Positions 1-5,440 of a stretch of DNA of 27,061 nt are shown one piece after another. Within the stretch, counting starts at the first letter, position 1. Each line of letters opens with the position of its first letter. The DNA is from Patescibacteria group bacterium (lineage in GTDB: Bacteria; Patescibacteriota; Patescibacteriia; GCA-002772895). The notes beneath the pieces were generated by a model. That model was not told where the DNA came from and searched no databases. It was given only the letters and a program-made list of their open reading frames with translations. Position numbers and translations under genes: made by a program. The DNA lies in contig JAHINX010000044.1 of NCBI GenBank assembly GCA_018895765.1, positions 1 to 27,061 on the forward strand. The letters are read 5' to 3'.

Positions 1-288
1 ATCAGTATATCGGTTTGGGGGATCTATAAATATACCTCTGGATATTATGAGGTGGCAGTATATTTGGAAGAAAATGTTAATCAACAAGATGTCTTCAATC
101 AGATTACAAATCAGACGGGAGGAAAAATAATTCCTGAAGCATTTTTGGGATATTTTTCAATAAAAGTGCCCAAATGGAAAAATTTCCAAAAAATAAATAT
201 AAATAAGGTGGTAGAACAATTAAAAGAAATGCAGGATATCAAAAAAGTTCAGTTTCCAGCCCCCCCACTACCTGCCCCCAGTAAATAG
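1..288 (+). CDS. Small hypothetical membrane-anchored protein, 5' truncated
   Basis: The reading frame is open to the first base of the window, so the gene starts upstream. A GTG at 52 is only an internal codon, and the visible part reads in frame from base 1 (ISISVWGIYKY...) to TAG at 286-288. The first residues look like the end of a membrane segment followed by a short extracytoplasmic domain. Its layout resembles the next gene: hydrophobic anchor, a V-x-LE strand, a helical middle, and an ending of the form I-x-x-V followed by F-x-PP. The C-terminus is proline-rich (PAPPLPAPSK). I do not recognise the family. A diverged tandem paralogue of 330-680 is an inference. Confidence 0.6.
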   Translation: MSISVWGIYKYTSGYYEVAVYLEENVNQQDVFNQITNQTGGKIIPEAFLGYFSIKVPKWKNFQKININKVVEQLKEMQDIKKVQFPAPPLPAPSK

Positions 289-329
289 TTAAAGGATAGA
301 TTTTTTTAAATATACTTAGAAATGATTTT

Positions 330-680
330 ATGAAAAAATCCACTCAAAAGAAGTTATTGATCAGCGCGATTATCGTAATTACAGCTGTAATAATTATAAA
401 TGGAGCGATATTCGTTGTTGCCTATATGAAGGCTTCAGTGACTCTAGAAATAGAGTTTAAAGAAGTATTAAATAAAGCCCAGGCAAGTGCTATATTTGAA
501 AAATATAATATTGATTTTCCAGGTTTTATATCACCTATTAGCGGTATAGAGTATACCAAAGGCAATGAGGCGAGAATCGGAGTTTCAAACTATTTTTATA
601 TTTTTAAGCTAAAAAAACTGAAAGCGGATTCTGACATAGTTAATGTAGAAAGATACATATTTCAACCTCCTAACTTGTAG
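330..680 (+). CDS. Small single-pass membrane protein, unknown function
   Basis: This 116-residue protein has a basic N-terminus (MKKSTQKK) and one hydrophobic segment at about residues 9-32, so it is probably anchored with its C-terminal domain outside. It follows the truncated gene by 41 bases, and a strong terminator lies 43 bases after its stop, so the two genes probably end one transcript. There is no clear Shine-Dalgarno site before the ATG. Its domain plan and its V-x-x-x-x-F-x-PP ending match the preceding gene. No family was recognised. Confidence 0.6.
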   Translation: MKKSTQKKLLISAIIVITAVIIINGAIFVVAYMKASVTLEIEFKEVLNKAQASAIFEKYNIDFPGFISPISGIEYTKGNEARIGVSNYFYIFKLKKLKADSDIVNVERYIFQPPNL

Positions 681-723
681 TAGACAAAGGCGTGCTTTGC
701 AGACGGGGACATTGTAAAATTTC

Positions 724-758
724 AATGAACATACCGCGGTATGTTCATTTTTGTTTTG
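724..758 (+). terminator. Rho-independent terminator after the small membrane genes
   Basis: Bases 724-749 form a perfect 26-base palindrome centred on CCGCGG. A T-rich stretch (TTTTGTTTT) follows on the plus strand. It closes the transcription unit ending at 680. Confidence 0.85.
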
Positions 759-799
759 AGATTGCCACGTCGCGCGAGTACGCGCTCTTCGCAATGACA
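758..799 (-). repeat. Dispersed palindromic element, CATTGCGA/GGCAATCTC family
   Basis: Read on the minus strand, this starts with ATTGCGAAGAGCGCG and ends with ACGTGGCAATCTC, and it has an internal palindrome. Related copies occur at 7960-8013, 8585-8621 and 22649-22723. It sits between two terminators, outside any gene. Confidence 0.7.
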
Positions 800-829
800 T
801 AATAGGGGTTTGATCCCGTCAGAAATACT

Positions 830-872
830 ACCAATCAAAAAACCAGAGATAAACTCTGATTTTTTGATTGGT
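830..872 (-). terminator. Hairpin terminator of the nested tRNA-Ala locus
   Basis: An inverted repeat with 18-19 base arms and an ATAAA loop has A-rich and T-rich arms. On the minus strand it follows directly after the encoded CCA of the outer tRNA. The arm includes the CCA bases, so the 3' end of the precursor can pair with the terminator. Confidence 0.75.
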
Positions 873-1049
873 GGACCCTAAGGGATTCGAACCCTTGGCC
901 TCTTCCATGCCATGGAAGCGCTCTAGTTTACCCCGTCACTTATGGACCTTACCGGACTTGAACCGGTTACCTCTACTATGCCATAGTAGCGCTCTACCAG
1001 ATGAGCTAAAGGCCCACATAAGTGGCGGGGCCAGCTGAGCTAAGGGCCC
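869..1049 (-). tRNA. Outer tRNA-Ala(GGC), interrupted in the D-loop by a second tRNA
   Basis: The 5' part (1049-1031) is GGGCCCT, TA, GCTC, AGCTGG, reaching the two conserved D-loop Gs. The sequence then breaks off and resumes at 930 (or 925) with TAGAGC, a CTTCC/GGAAG anticodon stem with loop ATGGCAT, variable loop AGGCC, a T arm AAGGG-TTCGAAT-CCCTT, acceptor AGGGTCC, A73 and an encoded CCA. Removing 926-1030 (105 nt) leaves a 76-nt canonical tRNA including CCA. G3:U70, the alanine identity pair, is present. All stems pair, so it does not look like a decayed fragment. Whether the mature outer tRNA is made, and how, is unknown. Confidence 0.8.
943..1015 (-). tRNA. Inner tRNA-Ala(GGC) nested in the outer tRNA's D-loop
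   Basis: This is a complete 73-nt cloverleaf: acceptor GGGCCTT/AAGGTCC with G3:U70, D arm GCTC-ATCTGGTA-GAGC, anticodon stem CTACT/AGTAG with loop ATGGCAT (anticodon GGC), variable loop AGGTA, and T arm ACCGG-TTCAAGT-CCGGT. CCA is not encoded, unlike the outer copy. Acceptor, anticodon and T stems differ from the outer tRNA at several positions but stay paired, so this is an old diverged copy and not a recent duplication. It is flanked by complementary 12-base arms (1019-1030 and 931-942) with one mismatch. Confidence 0.93.
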
Positions 1050-1070
1050 ATAAATAGCTGACTTTATCAT

Positions 1071-1099
1071 ATTTTAACATAAATTTGTCTCTTAGGCAA
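1071..1099 (-). promoter_or_regulatory. Promoter of the nested tRNA locus
   Basis: On the minus strand TTGCCT (1094-1099) is followed after 17 bases by TAAAAT (1071-1076). The predicted start lies about 15 bases before the outer tRNA's G1. Confidence 0.55.
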
Positions 1100-1104
1100 G
1101 ATGC

Positions 1105-1133
1105 TTGCAATTTTTCGTTAAAGATGCTATTAT
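1105..1133 (+). promoter_or_regulatory. Promoter of the rpsF-ssb-rpsR-efp operon
   Basis: TTGCAA (1105-1110), a 17-base spacer, then TATTAT (1128-1133), directly upstream of the leader hairpin and rpsF. It is divergent from the tRNA promoter 6 bases away. Confidence 0.6.
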
Positions 1134-1189
1134 ATAATATAATTAAATAACTAGTCATAAGGCAGCTCATAATTATTAAAAAATAATTA

Positions 1190-1228
1190 TCAGCCGTCCC
1201 GCTTGCATAAGTGGGATAGTCCGTTGTT
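1190..1228 (+). promoter_or_regulatory. Possible S6:S18 autoregulatory leader hairpin
   Basis: A 9-bp stem with two G-U pairs (GTCCCGCTT / AAGTGGGAT, loop GCAT, 1196-1217) sits just before rpsF. CCG occurs immediately 5' of the stem (1193-1195) and again 3' of it (1221-1223). In many bacteria the S6:S18 complex represses its own operon by binding a leader hairpin with an essential CCG that mimics its 16S rRNA site. Position and the CCG motifs fit, but I have not matched this to a covariance model. Confidence 0.45.
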
Positions 1229-1230
1229 TT

Positions 1231-1692
1231 GTGGCAAAACGTATGTACGAACTATTATATATAGTTCCGGCATTATATACCGAAGGTGAGCTGAAGAATA
1301 TCACGGATAAAATCGCCGGAAAACTCAAGGAGGAAGGAGTAGACGTAAAGTCAAGTAAGGAGATGGGCAAGCTAAAATTTGCTTACCCAATGGAAAAACA
1401 CACAGCCGGATTTTATATTCTGGTTGATTTTGATGCAGAAGGAGAGGCGCTCAAGAAAATAAACCGCGCCTTGCAACTGGAAAAAGATGTTCTTCGCTTC
1501 ATGATTACCAAAAAATTGAAAACAGTCAAAGCTGTTGAGATTAAGGAATTCAAAGCAACAGACATTGCTCCAAGTGCTAAAAAAGAAAGAAGAGATAAAA
1601 CACCTATAAGGCAACCAAAAGAAAAAGCAAAAATGAAGCTTGAAGACATTGATAAAAAATTGGATATTTTATTGGAGAAGGAAATAATATAA
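1231..1692 (+). CDS. rpsF: 30S ribosomal protein S6
   Basis: The N-terminal 95 residues carry the S6 fold, with the typical opening MYELLYIV and the strand LKFAYPMEKHTAGFYILVDFDAE. S6 binds the central domain of 16S rRNA as a dimer with S18, whose gene is two places downstream. At 153 residues the protein has a charged, lysine-rich C-terminal extension ending in a predicted helix (EDIDKKLDILLEKEII), longer than in Escherichia coli. The start is GTG at 1231 (MAKRMYELL) or ATG at 1243, which would begin exactly at the conserved core; neither has a Shine-Dalgarno site. It is the first gene of the operon. Confidence 0.93.
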   Translation: MAKRMYELLYIVPALYTEGELKNITDKIAGKLKEEGVDVKSSKEMGKLKFAYPMEKHTAGFYILVDFDAEGEALKKINRALQLEKDVLRFMITKKLKTVKAVEIKEFKATDIAPSAKKERRDKTPIRQPKEKAKMKLEDIDKKLDILLEKEII

Positions 1693-1698
1693 TTAAGA

Positions 1699-1772
1699 AG
1701 CACTTAGCGTACAGCGTTTAGCGTTTAGGTTTTTCACTAACCGCTAATTGCTAATTGCTAACCGCTAATTCT
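1699..1772 (+). repeat. Spacer repeat, copy 1 (between rpsF and ssb)
   Basis: About 74 bp built from degenerate heptamers: TTAGCGT-type units in the left half and CTAATTG/CTAACCG units in the right half. The halves are partly complementary, so the spacer can fold on itself. Nearly the same sequence follows ssb at 2245-2318. Confidence 0.85.
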
Positions 1773-2243
1773 ATGGATTTAAACAAAGCAATGATAATTG
1801 GAAATTTAACAAGAGATCCCGAAGTCCGCACAACTCCGAGCGGACAGTCGGTTGCTAACTTTGGACTTGCGACAAATCGTTATTGGACAGATCAAAGCGG
1901 AGCAAAACAAAGCGCAGTTGAGTATCATCATATTGTCGCTTGGGGAAAGCTTGCTGATATATGTTCCCAATACCTTAATAAGGGCAAAAAGGTTTATATT
2001 GAAGGCAGACTTCAGACTCGCGATTGGGAAGGTCAGGATGGCGTGAAAAGAAATCGCACAGAAATTGTTGCTGAAAATCTAATAATGTTAAGCGGAGGAT
2101 CTGGTTTTGGCGGAGGTGGAGGCACAAGTCGTCCCGGAGCTCCTGCATCTCAAAACACTTCAAACGAGCCAACAGTAGAACCCTTGGAAGGCCCGCAAGA
2201 AAATAGCGATGAAGAAATTAAGGTAGAAGATTTACCATTTTAA
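1773..2243 (+). CDS. ssb: Single-stranded DNA-binding protein
   Basis: The 156-residue protein begins MDLNKAMIIGNLTRDPE, the usual SSB opening. Its N-terminal OB fold is about 110 residues and includes AVEYHHIVAWGKLADICSQY and the KGKKVYIEGRLQTRDW strand. A glycine-rich linker follows, then an acidic tail ending DLPF, the conserved C-terminal tip that docks DNA-repair partners. The ATG at 1773 is preferred over an upstream TTG at 1755, which lies within the spacer repeat and adds non-conserved residues. The order rpsF-ssb-rpsR is conserved in many bacteria. Near-identical spacer repeats flank the gene on both sides. Confidence 0.96.
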   Translation: MDLNKAMIIGNLTRDPEVRTTPSGQSVANFGLATNRYWTDQSGAKQSAVEYHHIVAWGKLADICSQYLNKGKKVYIEGRLQTRDWEGQDGVKRNRTEIVAENLIMLSGGSGFGGGGGTSRPGAPASQNTSNEPTVEPLEGPQENSDEEIKVEDLPF

Positions 2244-2244
2244 T

Positions 2245-2318
2245 AGCACTTAGCGTAAAGCATTTAGCGTTTAGGTTTTTCACTAACCGCTAATTGCTAA
2301 TTGCTAACCGCTAAATTT
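2245..2318 (+). repeat. Spacer repeat, copy 2 (between ssb and rpsR)
   Basis: A direct copy of 1699-1772 with only a few substitutions, most of them near the left centre and right end. The two copies bracket ssb exactly, from its stop to the next start. Confidence 0.85.
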
Positions 2319-2543
2319 ATGAATAAAAACATACAATTAAAACCGAGAATGTGCTACTTTTGTATTAATAATATGAAAGAAATTGATTACAAAGATACAA
2401 CAACTTTGAAAAAGTTTATTTCTTCTTATGGAAAAATAGTTCCAAGAAAGCGTAGCAAGGTCTGTATGAAACATCAGAGAAAAATGTCACAGGCAATAAA
2501 GCGCGCCAGAATAATGGGATTACTTCCATTTTTGGTACAATAA
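2319..2543 (+). CDS. rpsR: 30S ribosomal protein S18, zinc-binding type
   Basis: 74 residues, the usual length for S18, which pairs with S6 on the platform of the 30S subunit. The conserved core TTTLKKFISSYGKIVPRKRSKVCMKHQRKMSQAIKRAR.. is recognisable in parts: residues 27-46 and the basic helix after 53. Cys12, Cys15, Cys49 and His52 form a likely zinc site, so this is the zinc-containing form of S18. ATG at 2319 is chosen because the upstream TTG at 2301 is inside the spacer repeat. There is no Shine-Dalgarno site. Confidence 0.95.
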   Translation: MNKNIQLKPRMCYFCINNMKEIDYKDTTTLKKFISSYGKIVPRKRSKVCMKHQRKMSQAIKRARIMGLLPFLVQ

Positions 2544-2649
2544 TTAGGAAGGGTATAGGGGGTAGGATATAGGGTATAGTAATAATTATTGTCGCAAGGC
2601 GACACCATATGTACTAAACCCTAAACCCTAATTCCTACACCCTATTTTT
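2544..2649 (+). repeat. Mirrored GGGTATAG/CTAAACCCTA spacer before efp
   Basis: The left half has repeats of the type GGGTATAGGGGGTAGG and the right half the complementary type CTAAACCCTAAACCCTA. A small GTCGCAAGGCGAC hairpin (about 2591-2603) lies between. The design matches the other operon spacers but the repeat unit is different. Confidence 0.6.
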
Positions 2650-3213
2650 ATGGCAACTACTTCAGACCTTGAAAGAGGAAAAATAATAAAACATAATGGT
2701 GAACTTTATACTGTAATTGAACGCGCTCATCATAAGCCGGGCAAAGGCGTAACAGTAGTTCGTTCCCGATTAAAAAATCTTGCTACCGGCGCGATGCTGG
2801 AGCACACTTTTAAATCCGGTGAAATTGTTGAGTTCCCTGATACCGATAGAAAGAAGCTCCAATATTTGTATAGCGACGCTAATGGCTCATATTTTATGGA
2901 TATGGCAAACTATGAGCAGATGCAAATTCCTGTCAAAATTATGGATGGAAGAGAAAAATATTTTAAAGAAGGTGAAGAGGCAACGGTGCTATATTATGAA
3001 GATAGACCGATAAATATTGAAATGCCGATAAAAGTAAAATTGCGTGTTGTAGAAGCTCCGCCTGCGGTAAAGGGAGATACTGCTTCTGGCAATGTGTCTA
3101 AAGAAGTAAAACTTGAAACTGGCTTGCTCATAAATGCCCCAATGTTTATAAAAGAAGGGGATGAAATAGTTATAAATACGGAAAAGGGAGAATACGTCGA
3201 GCGTAGCTCGTGA
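2650..3213 (+). CDS. efp: Elongation factor P
   Basis: EF-P binds between the P and E sites and relieves ribosome stalling on proline runs. At 187 residues it has the full three-domain length. The N-terminal KOW-like domain contains the PGKG loop (residues 30-33), with Lys32 at the tip in the place of the modified lysine of E. coli EF-P. Two OB domains follow (residues about 65-125 and 130-187), ending in the typical VINTEKGEYVER. It is the last gene of the rpsF operon. The TGA stop is also the first base of a long inverted repeat that surrounds the shared terminator with recA. Confidence 0.95.
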   Translation: MATTSDLERGKIIKHNGELYTVIERAHHKPGKGVTVVRSRLKNLATGAMLEHTFKSGEIVEFPDTDRKKLQYLYSDANGSYFMDMANYEQMQIPVKIMDGREKYFKEGEEATVLYYEDRPINIEMPIKVKLRVVEAPPAVKGDTASGNVSKEVKLETGLLINAPMFIKEGDEIVINTEKGEYVERSS

Positions 3214-3340
3214 GGATTCCACGAATGGCGAGTACGCCCACTAATAACACGAATATAATTAAACAGCCCCCGCAATACTGCGGGGGCTGTTTATATTAGT
3301 GTAATTCGTGGCGCCGATAGGCGCATTAGTGAAATCCTCA
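3211..3340. repeat. Large imperfect palindrome between efp and recA
   Basis: Arms of about 60 bases start with TGAGGATT and end with AATCCTCA. Submotifs CACGAAT and CACTAAT recur in both arms. The centre is the perfect terminator hairpin. Two convergent genes end here. Confidence 0.75.
3260..3293. terminator. Bidirectional terminator shared by efp and recA
   Basis: A perfect 15-bp stem (TAAACAGCCCCCGCA) with a 4-base ATAC loop. A- and T-rich ends let it work on both strands, for the convergent efp (+) and ftsK-rodZ-recA (-) units. Confidence 0.9.
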
Positions 3341-3346
3341 GAGGCC

Positions 3347-4393
3347 TTAGCTATCTGCTCTTGCTTGCACCGCATCCCAAATTGCTTTCCGCACATCTTT
3401 CATTATCTTTGGATTTTCCCGTAAAAATGTTTTTGCGGTTTCGCGTCCAACGCCAAGTTTTTCTTCGCCAAAAAGATAAGTGTTTCCAGATTTTTTGATT
3501 ACTTCTTCAGCTACGCCGCTGTCAATTAAATCGCCGCTTATAGAAATCCCTTCATTATACATAATATCAAATTCGCAAGTTGTAAATGGCGCGGCAACTT
3601 TATTTTTGACAACTTTTACTTTTACGCGGTTGCCGATTACGCGTTCGCCTTGTTTTATTTGCGCCGCTCTGCGGACTTCGATTCTAATAGAAGAATAAAA
3701 TTTTAATGCCATTCCGCCGGTGGTTGTTTCCGGATTGCCAAAGAAGACGCCTATTTTTTGTCTGGTTTGGTTAATGAATACAATGACGGTTTTGCTTTTT
3801 GATATGATGCCGGCAAGTTTTCGGAGCGCCTGGCTCATCAAGCGCGCTTGAAGACCCATATGGCTATCGCCCATATCTCCTTCAATCTCCGCTTTTGGAG
3901 TAAGAGCGGCGACAGAATCAACTACGATTACATCTATTGCGTTTGAACGGACTAGGGTTTCTACAATTTCCAACGCTTGTTCGCCGTTATCCGGCTGGGA
4001 GATATATAGATTATCGGTTTGTACGCCGATTTTTTTTGCGTAATCAGGATCCAGGGCATGCTCTGCATCAACAAAAGCCGCTGTCCCGCCGAGTTTTTGG
4101 ACTTCTGCGACAATGTGTTGGGCCAAAGTTGTTTTACCCGAGGACTCCGGACCGTAGATTTCTACAATACGTCCGCGTGGAACTCCGCCAACGCCAAGCG
4201 CGATATCCAGAGAAAGGCACCCTGTTGGCACAACTTCCACAGACATTGCCTTTGCTTCGCCGAGCTTCATTATTGAGCCCTCGCCAAAGCGTTTTTTTAT
4301 TTGTCCCAGCGCTTCTTCCACGGCCTGAAATTTATACTCGCTTATTTTATCCGCCTCCTTATTTTTGCTCTCCTTCGGTTTTGTATCAGGCAT
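3347..4393 (-). CDS. recA: RecA recombinase
   Basis: RecA coats single-stranded DNA, drives strand exchange and stimulates LexA-type self-cleavage. The protein has 348 residues, the normal length, with no intein. Walker A is GPESSGKT (residues 81-88), followed by the FVDAEHALDP region, the Walker B stretch DVIVVDSVAAL, the L1 region GDMGDSHMGLQARLMSQALR and the L2 region FINQTRQKIGVFFGNPETTTGG. A basic C-terminal domain ends RKAIWDAVQARADS. No Shine-Dalgarno site precedes the ATG. It is last in the ftsK-rodZ-recA direction and follows a repeat-rich spacer. No separate promoter was seen. Confidence 0.97.
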   Translation of the reverse strand: MPDTKPKESKNKEADKISEYKFQAVEEALGQIKKRFGEGSIMKLGEAKAMSVEVVPTGCLSLDIALGVGGVPRGRIVEIYGPESSGKTTLAQHIVAEVQKLGGTAAFVDAEHALDPDYAKKIGVQTDNLYISQPDNGEQALEIVETLVRSNAIDVIVVDSVAALTPKAEIEGDMGDSHMGLQARLMSQALRKLAGIISKSKTVIVFINQTRQKIGVFFGNPETTTGGMALKFYSSIRIEVRRAAQIKQGERVIGNRVKVKVVKNKVAAPFTTCEFDIMYNEGISISGDLIDSGVAEEVIKKSGNTYLFGEEKLGVGRETAKTFLRENPKIMKDVRKAIWDAVQARADS

Positions 4394-4621
4394 AAAATTT
4401 ATATTGTTATATGGTTATATTGCTATATTGTTGGCGCTCGTTTTCATTCTTCGCCAGGTCCTACGCTAAAGCTATGAACCTTATGGAAAGCGACGAATGA
4501 CAAGTTGGCTCGCTTATTATATTATGTTACCACAAATCAACTCTGCATAATATAAATCGGCGAACCCGCTTTGCGGGAGAGCCGTAACAATATAACAATA
4601 TAACAATATGACAATTTGTTT
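4394..4621. repeat. Repeat-filled spacer between recA and the RodZ-like gene
   Basis: No gene is visible here. On the recA side are TATATTGTTATATGG-type repeats. In the middle (about 4441-4503) is a palindromic element starting CATTCTTCG and ending CGACGAATG. Bases 4508-4615 are a unit with a GC-rich hairpin (4558-4584, stem CCCGC/GCGGG plus outer CGGC/GCCG) and complementary AACAATATAAC repeats. The 4508-4615 part recurs on the far side of the RodZ-like gene. Confidence 0.75.
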
Positions 4622-5272
4622 TTATTCTATTTGTAATATGACATTCCTCCAAATAACGTTTTCTTTTGAGTACCTGTTTATACCTGATATTTTAATTAAA
4701 TTTAATCCTTTTTGCAAATTAATGTCTTTGTTGAAGATATTATCATTATTTAAAATTATCGATTCGTCGTTTATAAAAATTTTAGTGCCAGGGTCTGTTT
4801 TGCCTTTTACCTCAATAATTGTACTGGATGTGGCCTCGCCTTCCTGAGGAGAATAAAGCAAAAGCATGGGTGGTTTGAAAATTTTGTTTATTTCAAGAAT
4901 GATATAGATTATAAAGGCGCCAATAAGGACAAAACCGATTAGTGCCTTTATAATCCTTGGGACAACGAGCATCAATTTTTTATCAAGCGCTTTTTGAGGT
5001 TCTTTTATTATTTTTTTTCTTGGAGCGAGCTGTCCTAAAAAAGGTCTTGGGTCAACGTTTAGAAATGATAAGTATTTTTTAATAATATTTTTTACATATA
5101 AAACATCAGGCAGCACGCCTGTACTGCCTTCCTCCAAAGCCTTTAAATATTTTAAAGGTATTTTTGTTTTTTTACTTATAGTCTCCAATGAAATTCCCCG
5201 TCTTACCCGGAGGTCTTTTATTTCTTTCCAGGGATTGGCGGTTCCATCGGGGATATAACGTTTCTTGAACAT
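4622..5272 (-). CDS. RodZ-like membrane protein with N-terminal helix-turn-helix
   Basis: 216 residues. Residues 14-75 form an Xre/HTH_25-type helix-turn-helix (LRVRRGISLETISKKTKIPLKYLKALE). A basic linker follows, then one transmembrane helix at about 106-127 and an extracytoplasmic beta-rich domain with the look of an Ig-like fold (IEVKGKTDPGTKIFINDES..., NLQKGLNLIKISGINR). This domain order is that of RodZ, which links MreB to the envelope, but the C-terminal domain differs from E. coli RodZ, and many Patescibacteria have such proteins without a clear MreB link. It lies between ftsK and recA on one strand. Confidence 0.75.
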   Translation of the reverse strand: MFKKRYIPDGTANPWKEIKDLRVRRGISLETISKKTKIPLKYLKALEEGSTGVLPDVLYVKNIIKKYLSFLNVDPRPFLGQLAPRKKIIKEPQKALDKKLMLVVPRIIKALIGFVLIGAFIIYIILEINKIFKPPMLLLYSPQEGEATSSTIIEVKGKTDPGTKIFINDESIILNNDNIFNKDINLQKGLNLIKISGINRYSKENVIWRNVILQIE

Positions 5273-5440
5273 GAGATATATTGTTATATGGCTATATTGT
5301 TATATTGTTGTCACTTGCTCGCTCCGCTCGTTCGCTTATTATATTATGTCGCCATGAATCAACTCTGCATAATATAAATCGGCGAACCCGCTTTGCGGGA
5401 GAGCCGTAACAATATAACAATTTAACAATATAATAATTTT
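5273..5440. repeat. Spacer repeat, second copy, between RodZ-like gene and ftsK
   Basis: Bases 5333-5437 closely match 4508-4615, including the GC-rich hairpin at 5380-5406. Complementary TATATTGTTATATGGC repeats lie at 5276-5309. Because both sides share this sequence, the RodZ-like gene is framed by direct copies about 105 bp long. Confidence 0.8.

Noticed and set aside
869..1049. Two ordinary tandem tRNA genes
   Set aside because: The first 19 bases of the outer tRNA lie on the far side of the complete inner tRNA, so the genes are nested and not sequential.
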